A stretch of DNA of 64,000 bases from Shewanella sp. NFH-SH190041. GTDB taxonomy: Bacteria > Pseudomonadota > Gammaproteobacteria > Enterobacterales > Shewanellaceae. Position 1 is the first letter of the stretch; each line of letters begins with the position of its first letter. The stretch covers positions 3,906,001 through 3,970,000 of the forward strand of contig NZ_AP026070.1 in NCBI RefSeq assembly GCF_024363255.1, written 5' to 3'. The position numbers and the translations under genes are program-made. Under the pieces are notes generated by a model, which was not told where the DNA came from, did not search any database, and saw nothing but the letters and a program-made list of their open reading frames with translations. This document shows, piece after piece, positions 27,998 through 38,439 of this stretch.

Positions 27998-30064
27998 TTA
28001 CCAAATTTTGACGCGCTGCTCCGGCGGCAGATACATCTTATCGCCCTCTTTCACCTGGAAGACCTCATAAAACTCGGGAATATTACGAGGCGTCCCCATG
28101 GCGCGGAAATGGCTAGGCGAATGCACGTCGGTCAGCAGACGACGACCCATCTCTTCATCCCGGTAATTTCGGCGCCATATCTGCGACCAGCCCATAAATA
28201 GGCGCTGCTCACCAGTCAATCCATCAATGACCGGGCTAGGCTTACCATTAAGGCTCATTTCATAAGCCCGCAACGCAACCGTTAAGCCACCTAAATCACC
28301 GATATTTTCCCCTAGGGTCATTTCGCCATTAACAAACTTCCCGGGTAAGGCTTCATACTGACTGTACTGGGCTGCTAATTGGTTGGCTCGCTTTTGGAAC
28401 TCCTGTTTATCCTGTGCGGACCACCAATTACGCAAATTGCCATCACCATCATATTTCGCCCCTTGATCGTCAAACCCATGACTGATCTCATGGCCAATCA
28501 CAGCGCCGATCCCCCCGTAGTTCACCGCATCATCAGCCTCCATATTGAAAAATGGCGGTTGTAGAATGGCGGCAGGGAACACAATCTCATTATTCACCGG
28601 ATTAAAGTAGGCATTGACTGTCTGAGGCGTCATATGCCATTCACTGCGATCAATTGGCTTACCCAGCTTGTTGATCATGTCCCGATATTCAAACTTGGCA
28701 TACCGCTCATAGTTACCCACCAGCTGATCGGCTCGGATCTCCAGCCCACTGTAATCTTTCCATTTATCCGGATAGCCAATTTTATAGGTAAATTTAGCCA
28801 GTTTTTCTTGAGCGGCTTGCTTAGTTGCCGGAGTCATCCACTCAAGCTCATTGATACTGACTTCAAACCCTTTGATCAGATTTTTGATCATCTGCTCCAT
28901 GCGTGCCTTGGCTTCCGGTTTGAAGTACTCGGCGACATAAATCTCGCCGACCAGCTCACCTATCACGCCATCAGCAGCATCCACGGCTTGCTTCCAGCGA
29001 GGCTTTTGCTGCTCAATCCCCATAAGCGTTTTACCATGGAAGGCAAAATGCAGATCCACAAAGTTTTGACTCAGCAGTTCAGCGTAACTGTCCACCAGAT
29101 GGAATGCTAAATAATCCTGCCACATACGTACCGGGAAATTACCAAACTTCTTACCGATAGCTTCCACATAAGATGGTTGACGGACAATGAGGTCTTCAGT
29201 TTTACCAGCAAGACCCACAGCTTTGGCAAATGCCGGATAATCAAACTTACCCGCTAACCGATCAAAAGCCGCAATGCTCATCTTGTTGTAGCTCTTGTTG
29301 GCATCTCGGGACTCAGTCCGGCTCCACTGATGATGCGCTATGGTGGTTTCAATCACTTCAACACTGCGGGCGGCACGACTGGCACCATCATAACCCGCAG
29401 CTGTCATCAGCTCAGTCACGTACCGACTCAGTGCCGCGCGGCTCTGCTCAAATTTTGGTTCATTTTTAATGTAATAATCCCGATCTGGCAAGGTTAAACC
29501 AGACTGGACAAAGTAAACGGCATACTGGCTGGAGTTTTTCGCGTCATTGTTGACATAAAAACCAAACGGAATGCTACTGCCGTTAATCAGCAGCTTGCCC
29601 ATAACCGCTGCAATATCCTGATGGGTTTTCGCATTAGCGATATCCGCCAGCAATGGTTTAAGTGGTGTAATGCCCAACTTATTGACCAGATCGGTATCCA
29701 TATAGCTTTGATAAAAATCACCAATCTTCTGCTCAGTACTGCCCTCCGCTTTATTTGCTTGAGCGGCAGCCTGTTCAATAATTTTTTTCAGTGCCTGCTG
29801 GCTTTGATCATAGAGCGCGGTAAAGGTGCCATAGTTGGAGCGATCAGCCGGGATCGGCGTATTGGCCAGCCATTTACCATTTACGCTGTAATAGAAATCA
29901 TCCTGATGCCGCACGGCAGGATCAAAATATTGGCTTTCAATACCAGAAATAGCCTTAGACTGACTGACTGCACTGGTTTCACGATTACCTGATTCGGAGG
30001 TTGAGCAACCTGCTAGCCCCAAACCTAGGGCGATGCCCAATGCGATATGACTTACTTTCTTCAT
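27998..30064 (-). CDS. M13-family zinc metallopeptidase lipoprotein (PepO/neprilysin-like)
   Basis: The ATG at 30064 has GGGGAT seven bases upstream, so the TTG at 30076 is not used. The 688-residue product has a lipobox GLAGC near residue 21. The N-terminal Peptidase_M13_N region runs to about 430. The catalytic part has NAYFNP and the zinc motif IGHEISHGFDDQG near 535, then GENIGDLGGL near 595 supplying the third ligand. It ends in VKIW, typical of the family. It should degrade oligopeptides in the periplasm. A second-strand promoter was not identified. Confidence 0.95.
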   Translation of the reverse strand: MKKVSHIALGIALGLGLAGCSTSESGNRETSAVSQSKAISGIESQYFDPAVRHQDDFYYSVNGKWLANTPIPADRSNYGTFTALYDQSQQALKKIIEQAAAQANKAEGSTEQKIGDFYQSYMDTDLVNKLGITPLKPLLADIANAKTHQDIAAVMGKLLINGSSIPFGFYVNNDAKNSSQYAVYFVQSGLTLPDRDYYIKNEPKFEQSRAALSRYVTELMTAAGYDGASRAARSVEVIETTIAHHQWSRTESRDANKSYNKMSIAAFDRLAGKFDYPAFAKAVGLAGKTEDLIVRQPSYVEAIGKKFGNFPVRMWQDYLAFHLVDSYAELLSQNFVDLHFAFHGKTLMGIEQQKPRWKQAVDAADGVIGELVGEIYVAEYFKPEAKARMEQMIKNLIKGFEVSINELEWMTPATKQAAQEKLAKFTYKIGYPDKWKDYSGLEIRADQLVGNYERYAKFEYRDMINKLGKPIDRSEWHMTPQTVNAYFNPVNNEIVFPAAILQPPFFNMEADDAVNYGGIGAVIGHEISHGFDDQGAKYDGDGNLRNWWSAQDKQEFQKRANQLAAQYSQYEALPGKFVNGEMTLGENIGDLGGLTVALRAYEMSLNGKPSPVIDGLTGEQRLFMGWSQIWRRNYRDEEMGRRLLTDVHSPSHFRAMGTPRNIPEFYEVFQVKEGDKMYLPPEQRVKIW

Positions 30065-30339
30065 GACGATCCCCAATGTAGGAATTTATTATTATCTAAG
30101 CTTTATTTTCCGCCGCTGGCGGCTGGCTACTGCGTTATCAACTTTTCCGGCAACGAGCGATCTATCAAAGCCTCAGCCTTGTATCAAACATCCTTAAATC
30201 GCTGCAAAAACAAACTTAAACGGTCAACAGACCCTAAGACACTATCAGGCTGTTATTTAACCTTCCAGCAGCATTTTGTAAACGGGTATTGAGCTAATCA
30301 ACCCTGCAGGTGTGCCAGCCGTGAAGCCGGTCACGCCCA

Positions 30340-32550
30340 TCAGAAGTTTTTACCAATAAACAGATAAAATGCTCTATCCCCTTTATCTGTTATCCCAAAA
30401 CCAAGGGCGGCAGGGCCTAACGCGGTATCTGTACCCACATAAACACTGCTGGAGTAGATCAAATCGGCCAACGACATCTGTTCTTGTAGCTCCCAGACAT
30501 TACCAGCTTCAAAGCTGGTACCGAGGTAAAGTGGAAACTCTGTCATCCCTAGCGCGTCACGGCCCAAATCATATTGATACATGACCGCCCCAAAGACCTT
30601 ATGGGGACCGACCAAGGCGTTTTTATGTAAACCAGACATATTAAGAAAGCCGCCCAACTCAGATAAGTGCACTGAAAACTGGCCGTCTTTATTCACTGTC
30701 GAGAACGCCGCTTTACCAACAAATGCATGATTACCAAAACTCAGTGCCCCTTTCCAATCCGCCTCAATCTGAAACGAGCTCATAGAAGGTGGGTTTTCCC
30801 AAGCCATGGAGAAGTCTTCTCGACGCAAATACAGATTCAAATTAAATCGGTTACCACTGGTGGGAAAACTGATGCTATTAAGGGTGTCATAGCCCAATTT
30901 CATATAACCACCGTAAGAGTTATAACTGAAATCAGTCGGCAAATAGGTCTTATTGGAGACATTGCCCCATTCACCGGTAAACCCCACTTCGATACGGCCT
31001 GGATTATCAAAGTTATAACCCAGTCCAGTATCCAGCCTGTGAGTGGATTTATTCAGCTCAGCAACTCGGTTATTGTTGTGGTACACATCCCAGTCTTTAA
31101 TTTCATACTGATATTCAACTTTGGTATAAAACAATTGATCAGGATCCAAGGGTTGATAAAACTCAGTGCCAAACTTCTTCTCAAACCCAAGCCGTACCTC
31201 ATTACGCCACTGACCGCCATTGGGTGTCAAATCTGTCATGGTGTACGCCAAATCCAATGTCACCGCAGAATCAAGGGTAAAATCATCCTCCCAATTCAGC
31301 CCTAACTGAAAATAATTTGGCCCCCAAGACTTCGCTCGGGTAGTGACCACCATTTCACGGCCAGTTGGTGTTTCAATAAATTTAGTGCCAACCCGCTCAA
31401 ACAGATTAAGGGCATAGACCCGATCAATTGCGGCATCTAATTGGGTTTTATCAACTACCTGCCCAGATTTCAGCCCCAGCGTATCTAAAATTAATTGATT
31501 ACTGATATGGGAGTCATTTTCCAATACAATTTTGCTGATCGGTTGCAGTAATTCATGTTGCCAGATAGCCCGGCGTTGGCGTTTCTTGGTCATATAAGCG
31601 GCATATTCACTGTCACTGACGGCAAGCTTTTGCAACTTTTTGATTTGCGCCATGGCCGCAGTTACCCCTAAGGGCAGTGCTTTGGGCATAATAGAAAAGT
31701 CTGTCGTACTCATGTCGCCGACATCGGGCCGGATCAAAACATCTTTATCCGTCAGTAATGTTTTTTGCCGCTCAGTACTGGCATTGGTCAACATGGTCGA
31801 CAACTGGTTTAGCACCGCAACTGTGCTATCTAGCTGTTTCTTATCCATGAGGGAGGAACCAATATCCACGGCGATGACAATATCGGCGCCCATGGCTTTA
31901 GCGACATCCACAGGCATATTATTAGCAATCCCACCATCCACCAGCAGTTTGCCATCAATTTGCATAGGCTGTAATGCACCGGGGACAGATGCTGAGGCCT
32001 GCATCGCTTGGATGAGACTGCCAGACGACAGTACTACAGCGTCACTGGTGACCAAATTGGTGGCCACGGCACGGTAGGGAATAGCCATATCACTGAAGCT
32101 GGTATATTCGGGGATCAAGTTAGTGGCGTTACGCAAAAGTATCGACATGGTTTGCCCTTGCAGCACACCACTGGGCAGTTTCATTTGCCCATCGCTATAG
32201 CCCATATTGATGGGAATATTATATTTATCCCGCTGCTGTTTATCCCGGTAACTCAGCGCCTCTCTGGGGATGGTATCTGAATAACCTTGCGCCCAATCCG
32301 TGCCCAGCATAATCCGTTCAATTTCATCGGCACTGTAGCCAAGGGAGTAAAGCCCGCCAACAAAGGCGCCGATACTGGTGCCAGCGACATAATCCACCGG
32401 GATATGATGTGCTTCCAATACCTTTAGCACGCCCACATGTGCAGTTCCCTTCGCACCACCACCACTGAGCACTAAGCCAATGCTGGGACGCTCAGCCGCC
32501 CACAGCGAGCATGACAGCAAACCGATAAGCAGACATGCCAACCGCTTCAT
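30340..32550 (-). CDS. Patatin-like phospholipase with outer-membrane beta-barrel (PlpD-type, type Vd secretion)
   Basis: The ATG at 32550 starts a Sec signal (MKRLACLLIGLLSCSLWAAE); an upstream TTG frame is not needed. Residues about 28-320 are a patatin hydrolase with oxyanion loop GGGAKG, nucleophile GTSIG and the catalytic Asp in VDGGIANN. One POTRA-like segment (about 345-410; HISNQLILDTLGLKSGQVVD) and a 16-strand-type barrel ending FYLFIGKNF follow. This order matches type Vd autotransporters, in which the lipase is carried to the surface. Whether the lipase is released is unknown. The product is 736 residues. Confidence 0.92.
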   Translation of the reverse strand: MKRLACLLIGLLSCSLWAAERPSIGLVLSGGGAKGTAHVGVLKVLEAHHIPVDYVAGTSIGAFVGGLYSLGYSADEIERIMLGTDWAQGYSDTIPREALSYRDKQQRDKYNIPINMGYSDGQMKLPSGVLQGQTMSILLRNATNLIPEYTSFSDMAIPYRAVATNLVTSDAVVLSSGSLIQAMQASASVPGALQPMQIDGKLLVDGGIANNMPVDVAKAMGADIVIAVDIGSSLMDKKQLDSTVAVLNQLSTMLTNASTERQKTLLTDKDVLIRPDVGDMSTTDFSIMPKALPLGVTAAMAQIKKLQKLAVSDSEYAAYMTKKRQRRAIWQHELLQPISKIVLENDSHISNQLILDTLGLKSGQVVDKTQLDAAIDRVYALNLFERVGTKFIETPTGREMVVTTRAKSWGPNYFQLGLNWEDDFTLDSAVTLDLAYTMTDLTPNGGQWRNEVRLGFEKKFGTEFYQPLDPDQLFYTKVEYQYEIKDWDVYHNNNRVAELNKSTHRLDTGLGYNFDNPGRIEVGFTGEWGNVSNKTYLPTDFSYNSYGGYMKLGYDTLNSISFPTSGNRFNLNLYLRREDFSMAWENPPSMSSFQIEADWKGALSFGNHAFVGKAAFSTVNKDGQFSVHLSELGGFLNMSGLHKNALVGPHKVFGAVMYQYDLGRDALGMTEFPLYLGTSFEAGNVWELQEQMSLADLIYSSSVYVGTDTALGPAALGFGITDKGDRAFYLFIGKNF

Positions 32551-32701
32551 ACAAATTTCCGGATTATTCAATACCCCAAAGATAGCAACATCTTAACGAC
32601 AGGCAGTTAAATGGCCAACATCAGGTTTTGATAATTTTTTAAAATTTAATCACATATTAGGGCAGTGATTGGGGAAGGGGATTACTCACACTTAGACTGG
32701 A

Positions 32702-35098
32702 TTAGGAGCCGCTTTTATCCCAAGCACCCGGGATAGCGATATTGTGCCGTAAATATTCATCCATTAATTCCTGCGGCATCGGCTTAGCAAAATAATATCC
32801 CTGAATAACATAGCAACCCCGGACAAAGGTTTGCTCTAACTGCTCTTGGGTTTCAACCCCTTCTGCAATCACCTGCAATTTCAGGTTACGCGCCAACTCC
32901 ACAATACTGGAGACAATCGCTTGATCCGAACTGTTAGTGGCAATATCAATCAAAAAGGTCCTGTCTATTTTCAAACTATGTACATTGAAATGCCGCAGAT
33001 ATGCTAGGGATGAATAACCGGTGCCAAAGTCATCAATAGCCACACTGATGCCAAGCTCGGCGAGCATTTTTAGGTGTTTTTGAGCAACTTTCAGCTCTTT
33101 CATCAACACCCCTTCGGTAATTTCCAGCTCAAGGTTTTCCGCCTTCATACCAGTTTTCGCTAAGATACGCTCAACGCCTTCGACAAACTCCGGCTGACGA
33201 AAATGCACCGCAGAAATATTAACGGACATTTTCACCGGCATTTCCAAAGCTGCGCACCAACGTGCGCCTTGGGTACAAGCCTCTTCCAGCACCCAGAGAT
33301 CGATTTCAATCACCAAGCCACAGGCTTCTGCTACCCGGACAAAAATATCGGGCCGAATATAGCCATCCTGAGGATGTTGCCAGCGGATCAGGGCCTCCAT
33401 CCCCACCATACGATCTTCCCGCAACACATCAATTTGGGGCTGATAATGCAATTCAAATTCATCCCGCTCCAGCGCCTTGCGAATATCGGCTTCTAACCTT
33501 AAGTGGTAGAGGGCCTCGGCATTCCGCTCCGAAGAATAGTACTGGTAATGTCCCCGACCTTCTTCTTTAGCGTGATACATGGCCAAATCAGCATTTTTAA
33601 TCAAGGTTTCCGGCTGCGTCGCATCATCCGGCCAAATGCTAATGCCTATACTGGTGGTGATAAAAAACTCCCGACCATAGAGCTTAAACGGGGTAGCCAT
33701 CTGCTGCAGAATACAATTAGCCAGCTCATTAACCTGACGACGATCACCGGCATCTTGCAACAACACCACAAATTCATCGCCACCAAAACGGCACAGACTG
33801 TATTCGGAGGTCACACACCCCTGAAGCCGGGCGGCAGCCTCCACCAGCAGGGCATCTCCCATGCCATGGCCAAAGGAATCATTCACATGTTTAAAACGAT
33901 CCAGATCCATAAACATCAGCGCTAATTTCTGTCCCTGCTGCTCGGCCAGTTGGATCGTTTTCAATAGGTGGGAAGAAAACAGCGAGCGGTTGGGCAATCC
34001 AGTTAACACATCATAATTTGCTAACCGACGAAGATCCGCTTCTTGCCGCTTACGCTCACGGATATCAGAAAACACGGCCACATAGTGCTGTATTCTCTGA
34101 TGATCATCCCGCATCACGGATAAATTCAACCAGACCGGGCAACTGCCTCCGCCACTCAATAGTTCTAACTCACCATTCCAATTCTGCTCCAAGGTTGCCA
34201 AGCCAATCTGCCCCTCACCCGCCATCAGCGTGGCAAACTCACGACCAATTAAATCAGCCGGTAATAGGGTGCGAGCAGCACTGTTGGCCACTTTTATTTT
34301 TTGCTCTGCATCCAAAATAAGCACGCCTTCAGTAGTATTTTCAAAGGCCTGAGCAAGAAGATGTGCCTCATCTTGCAAGGTACGACGTAGGGTAATATCA
34401 CTGTATATCCCTACTACTTTTTCAACCTGCTGCTCATCACCGAGCAAGGCTCGCCCTCGCACCCTTAGCCACCCCCAGCTACTATCTGGCCGGCGGTAAC
34501 GGTATTCAGTTTCAAATTTTTGCTGGGTACCACTGAAAATATTCTGCCACAGGGCATTAACTCTGGGCTTATCATCAGGATGGATCAGCACGGCATCTAG
34601 GGATAAAGCCACCTCATCGCCATCAGAGGCCTTGGCATTATGCCGGTTACTCAGATGCACTTTGCGCGTATCCCGCCGCCATTCCCACAATTCAGAATCA
34701 CTGCCATGAAGTGCTTGTAGCAACCTATCCTCGCTTTCCTGCAGCGCAGTATTCATCCGCCGCATACGGCGAATTTGCCGCTGACGCACGAATGCCAACG
34801 CCAACACACCAGCCACCAGCAACGCCAGTAATAACAGACCCATAAAATCCGTCTGCCACCAGGCATCGCCCAGCTGCAATGCATAGCTGTCATCATGATT
34901 AATGCCAGCGGACTGAGCGACTTGATGATAGCTATCATCAACAGACGCTATGGGCGCAGCCACAAGCGGAGAAGTCAATAGAAAGGAAAGTGAGGAGATT
35001 GCCAGCAACTCAGCATGGGGCAGTACCGACCTGGCGGACAGCATAGATTGGTTAAACAGCGATACCACAATAACCAGAAGCCAGCTTCTGATGATCAT
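32702..35098 (-). CDS. Membrane-bound PAS-GGDEF-EAL cyclic di-GMP protein
   Basis: The 798-residue protein has N-terminal hydrophobic stretches (about 3-18 and 33-49) and a second helix near 88-105, then two PAS segments (about 130-245 and 250-370). A GGDEF domain with CRFGGDEF near 465 and an EAL domain with MEALIRWQHP near 573 follow. The EAL key motifs DDFGTGYSSLAYLR and the C-terminal QGYYFAKP are intact, so phosphodiesterase activity is likely. The GGDEF loop is canonical, but the position of the I-site reads TSEY rather than RxxD. Net direction of c-di-GMP turnover cannot be predicted. The start is not fixed by a strong ribosome binding site. Confidence 0.92.
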   Translation of the reverse strand: MIIRSWLLVIVVSLFNQSMLSARSVLPHAELLAISSLSFLLTSPLVAAPIASVDDSYHQVAQSAGINHDDSYALQLGDAWWQTDFMGLLLLALLVAGVLALAFVRQRQIRRMRRMNTALQESEDRLLQALHGSDSELWEWRRDTRKVHLSNRHNAKASDGDEVALSLDAVLIHPDDKPRVNALWQNIFSGTQQKFETEYRYRRPDSSWGWLRVRGRALLGDEQQVEKVVGIYSDITLRRTLQDEAHLLAQAFENTTEGVLILDAEQKIKVANSAARTLLPADLIGREFATLMAGEGQIGLATLEQNWNGELELLSGGGSCPVWLNLSVMRDDHQRIQHYVAVFSDIRERKRQEADLRRLANYDVLTGLPNRSLFSSHLLKTIQLAEQQGQKLALMFMDLDRFKHVNDSFGHGMGDALLVEAAARLQGCVTSEYSLCRFGGDEFVVLLQDAGDRRQVNELANCILQQMATPFKLYGREFFITTSIGISIWPDDATQPETLIKNADLAMYHAKEEGRGHYQYYSSERNAEALYHLRLEADIRKALERDEFELHYQPQIDVLREDRMVGMEALIRWQHPQDGYIRPDIFVRVAEACGLVIEIDLWVLEEACTQGARWCAALEMPVKMSVNISAVHFRQPEFVEGVERILAKTGMKAENLELEITEGVLMKELKVAQKHLKMLAELGISVAIDDFGTGYSSLAYLRHFNVHSLKIDRTFLIDIATNSSDQAIVSSIVELARNLKLQVIAEGVETQEQLEQTFVRGCYVIQGYYFAKPMPQELMDEYLRHNIAIPGAWDKSGS

Positions 35099-35185
35099 AA
35101 AATGCCGATACTCTCGTGAATAGGTTAAATCTGCAGCAACAGAAAAGTAACATTAACCATATACCAACATTTGAGGTTGTTCACG

Positions 35186-35211
35186 AAAAAGGCGCTCAAT
35201 GAGCGCCTTTG
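35186..35211 (-). terminator. Intrinsic terminator of the PDH operon
   Basis: GGCGCTC-AAT-GAGCGCC just after lpd reads into a run of five T's on the minus strand. Confidence 0.85.
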
Positions 35212-35230
35212 TTTATTCTGTCAGAACTGA

Positions 35231-36661
35231 TTATTTTTTCTTTTTCGCCTTTGGATTCGGCAAATCAGTAATCGAACCTTCATAGACTTCTGCTGCCAGC
35301 CCCACGGACTCATGCAGCGTTGGGTGGGCATGAATGGTCAACGCGATATCTTCTGCATCACAACCCATTTCAATCGCCAAGCCAATTTCACCCAGCAACT
35401 CGCCACCGTTAGTACCGACAATGGCTCCGCCAATGATTCTGTGGCTGTCTTTATCAAAAATCAGCTTAGTCATACCATCAGCGGCATCAGAGGCAATAGC
35501 CCGGCCACTGGCAGCCCAAGGGAAGATAGCGGTTTCATAAGCAATGTTTTGCTCTTTGGCTTCTTTCTCAGTCAAGCCGACCCAAGCCACTTCTGGCTCA
35601 GTGTAGGCGATTGATGGGATAACCTTAGGATCAAAGTAATGCTTCTTACCTGCGATCACTTCGGCAGCCACATGACCTTCATGTACCCCTTTGTGTGCCA
35701 GCATTGGCTGACCAACGATATCACCGATGGCAAAAATATGCGGAACATTGGTGCGCATCTGCTTATCAACATTGATAAAACCACGCTCATCAACATTAAC
35801 ACCAGCCTTATCGGCACTAATTAATTTACCATTTGGTACCCGGCCAATGGCAACCAGAACAGCATCATAACGCACCGCCTCTGCTGGGGCTTTTTTGCCT
35901 TCCATCGAGACATAAATGCCATCTTCTTTGGCCTCAACTGCTGTTACCTTGGTTTCCAGCATCAGATTAAATTTGTTCTTAATCTGTTTGGTAAAGGTGC
36001 GAATAACATCTTTATCAGCCGCGGGGATAACTTGGTCAAACATCTCAACCACATCAATCTGGCTACCCAAGGCATGGTAAACCGTGCCCATTTCTAAACC
36101 GATAATTCCGCCGCCCATTACCAGTAATTTTTCTGGGATTTCTTTCAGTTCCAAGGCATCGGTTGAGTCCCAAATACGCGGATCTTCATGGGGAATAAAT
36201 GGCAGCTGAATAGGACGAGAACCCGCAGCAATAATAGCGTTATCAAAGGTCACAGTGGTCACAGTACCATCGGCAGCAGTAACATCCATGCTATTGGCAC
36301 CGGTAAAGGCCGCAACACCATTAACCACATTAACTTTACGCATTTTGGACATGCCGCCCAAACCACCGGTCAGTTGACCGATAACCTGGTTTTTATAATC
36401 ACGCAGCTTATCAAGATCAATCTGAGGCGCACCGAAAGTGATACCGTGATTGCCAACCATTTTGGCTTCTTCAATCACCTTGGCAACGTGCAGCAGAGCT
36501 TTGGACGGAATACAGCCAACGTTCAGACAGACACCACCCAAGGTGCTGTAACGCTCAACAATCACGGTCTCTAGACCCAGATCGGCTGCGCGGAATGCAG
36601 CAGAATAGCCGGCTGGGCCAGCGCCTAAAACAACTACCTGAGTTTTAATTTGATTACTCAT
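35231..36661 (-). CDS. lpd: Dihydrolipoyl dehydrogenase (E3)
   Basis: E3 reoxidises the dihydrolipoyl groups of the pyruvate and 2-oxoglutarate dehydrogenase complexes. The ATG at 36661, behind AGAGGA, gives 476 residues, close to 474 in E. coli. The FAD fold VVLGAGPAGYSAAF, redox disulfide GGVCLNVGCIPSKALL (about residues 42-57), NAD fold MGGGIIGLEMG and active-site HAHPTLHESVG near 445 are intact. It is the last gene of pdhR-aceE-aceF-lpd. A 173-base gap from aceF may hold its own promoter, useful because E3 is shared between complexes. Confidence 0.98.
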   Translation of the reverse strand: MSNQIKTQVVVLGAGPAGYSAAFRAADLGLETVIVERYSTLGGVCLNVGCIPSKALLHVAKVIEEAKMVGNHGITFGAPQIDLDKLRDYKNQVIGQLTGGLGGMSKMRKVNVVNGVAAFTGANSMDVTAADGTVTTVTFDNAIIAAGSRPIQLPFIPHEDPRIWDSTDALELKEIPEKLLVMGGGIIGLEMGTVYHALGSQIDVVEMFDQVIPAADKDVIRTFTKQIKNKFNLMLETKVTAVEAKEDGIYVSMEGKKAPAEAVRYDAVLVAIGRVPNGKLISADKAGVNVDERGFINVDKQMRTNVPHIFAIGDIVGQPMLAHKGVHEGHVAAEVIAGKKHYFDPKVIPSIAYTEPEVAWVGLTEKEAKEQNIAYETAIFPWAASGRAIASDAADGMTKLIFDKDSHRIIGGAIVGTNGGELLGEIGLAIEMGCDAEDIALTIHAHPTLHESVGLAAEVYEGSITDLPNPKAKKKK

Positions 36662-36834
36662 GTTTTCCTCTAATCGTTCTTCATTCCGTTGGGCGGGACC
36701 ACCTGTCCAACTGTTTGATTCTACAGTGTGCAAGCCGGTCGCATTTTAACCCGTGTTTGATACTGATCACAATATTGACACCCGCAGCTTATGGCGGGAC
36801 AAACAAAAGGCCGCCACATTGGCGGCCTTACCCA

Positions 36835-38427
36835 TTACAGAATGAGTTTGCGAATATCTGACAATACGCCGTTGAGATAAGTAATAAACTTGGCCCCTTC
36901 CGCGCCATCAATCACCCGGTGATCATAAGACAGGGACAATGGCAGCATCAGCCGAGGTTCAAACTCTTTACCGTTCCATTTTGGCTTCATCTCTGACTTA
37001 GAGACACCCAAAATACCCACTTCAGGTGCATTCACAATCGGGGTAAATGCAGTACCGCCCAAGCCACCTAAGCTAGAGATTGTAAAACAGCCACCCTGCA
37101 TATCTGATGCAGTCAGTTTGCCGGCACGGGCTTTTTTGGAGATTTCCATCAACTCACGGGACAGCTCATGAATACCTTTCAGATTTACATCGCGAACCAC
37201 AGGGACAACCAAACCATTTGGTGTATCGACCGCGATACCAATATTGATGTATTTCTTCAGGATCAGATTTTCACCGTCCTCAGACAAAGAGGCGTTGAAA
37301 GACGGGAAGGCCTGCAATGACTTGGCAACCGCTTTCATGATAAAGACCAGCGGAGTGATCTTCATACCAGAGTCTTTCTTCGCTTCAGCGGCATTTTCCG
37401 CTTTACGGAATGCTTCCAGCTCAGTGATATCTGCTTCATCAAACTGAGTGATATGTGGGATCATCACCCAGTTACGGTGCAGGTTAGCACCCGAAATTTT
37501 CTTGATGCGAGACAGCGGCTGAACTTCGGTTTCACCGAACTTGCTAAAGTCCACTTTCGGCCAAGGCAACAGCCCCAGACCTGCACCATCAGCCGCCCCA
37601 GCAGTACCGGATTCTAAACGTTTGAGCGCATCTTTAATGTAGCTCTGCACGTCTTCCCGCACGACACGTCCCTTACGGCCAGAGCCCTTAACTTTGGCGA
37701 GATTAACGCCAAATTCCCGTGCTAAACGGCGGATAACCGGTGAGGCATGAGCATATTCATGGTTTTCCACAAATCCATCAGCAACTGATGATGCCGGCGC
37801 TGTGCTTGGTGCGCTGACCTGGGCAGGCGCTTGAGCCGGCGCAGCGACAGGCGTTTCCACCTTGGCAACCGGAGCCGGTGCAGGCGCTGCGCCAGCAACT
37901 TCGAACACCATAATCAGCGAGCCAGTTGCTACCTTATCACCAATAGCCACTTTCAACTCTTTCACAGTACCCGCAAATGGCGCAGGCACTTCCATAGAGG
38001 CTTTGTCGCCCTCAACGGTGATCAGTGACTGCTCAGCCTCAACCTGATCGCCAACGGCAACCATGATCTCGGTAACATCCACTTCGTCACCGCCGATATC
38101 CGGCACAAAAACTTCTTGCAGTGCTGCCGCACTTGGCTCAGCAACCGGTGCAGCTTCTGCTACTGGCTGCGCTGCTGGAGCGGCGGGCTCTGCCGCCTCA
38201 GATGCAAACTCCATAATCAGTGAGCCGGTCACCACCTTATCGCCCACATTGATTTTAATCGCAGTGACGACACCTGCCTGAGGTGCTGGCACTTCCATAG
38301 AAGCTTTATCACCTTCAACAGTGATCAGTGACTGTTCTTCTTCCACCCGGTCACCGACGCTAACCATGATTTCAGTGACTTCAACCTCATCAGCACCGAT
38401 GTCAGGAACATTGATTTCAATTGCCAT
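36835..38427 (-). CDS. aceF: Pyruvate dehydrogenase E2, dihydrolipoyl acetyltransferase
   Basis: E2 is the core of the pyruvate dehydrogenase complex and transfers the acetyl group to CoA. The 530-residue protein has two lipoyl domains with lysines in [11 protein letters not shown] (K41 and a second near 149), where E. coli has three. Pro/Ala-rich linkers separate them. A peripheral-subunit-binding domain ([18 protein letters not shown], about 228-245) and the catalytic domain ending in [15 protein letters not shown] near 500 follow. Twelve bases separate it from aceE, so the two are co-transcribed. Confidence 0.98.
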   Translation of the reverse strand: MAIEINVPDIGADEVEVTEIMVSVGDRVEEEQSLITVEGDKASMEVPAPQAGVVTAIKINVGDKVVTGSLIMEFASEAAEPAAPAAQPVAEAAPVAEPSAAALQEVFVPDIGGDEVDVTEIMVAVGDQVEAEQSLITVEGDKASMEVPAPFAGTVKELKVAIGDKVATGSLIMVFEVAGAAPAPAPVAKVETPVAAPAQAPAQVSAPSTAPASSVADGFVENHEYAHASPVIRRLAREFGVNLAKVKGSGRKGRVVREDVQSYIKDALKRLESGTAGAADGAGLGLLPWPKVDFSKFGETEVQPLSRIKKISGANLHRNWVMIPHITQFDEADITELEAFRKAENAAEAKKDSGMKITPLVFIMKAVAKSLQAFPSFNASLSEDGENLILKKYINIGIAVDTPNGLVVPVVRDVNLKGIHELSRELMEISKKARAGKLTASDMQGGCFTISSLGGLGGTAFTPIVNAPEVGILGVSKSEMKPKWNGKEFEPRLMLPLSLSYDHRVIDGAEGAKFITYLNGVLSDIRKLIL

Positions 38428-38439
38428 GTTTTGTGCCTC

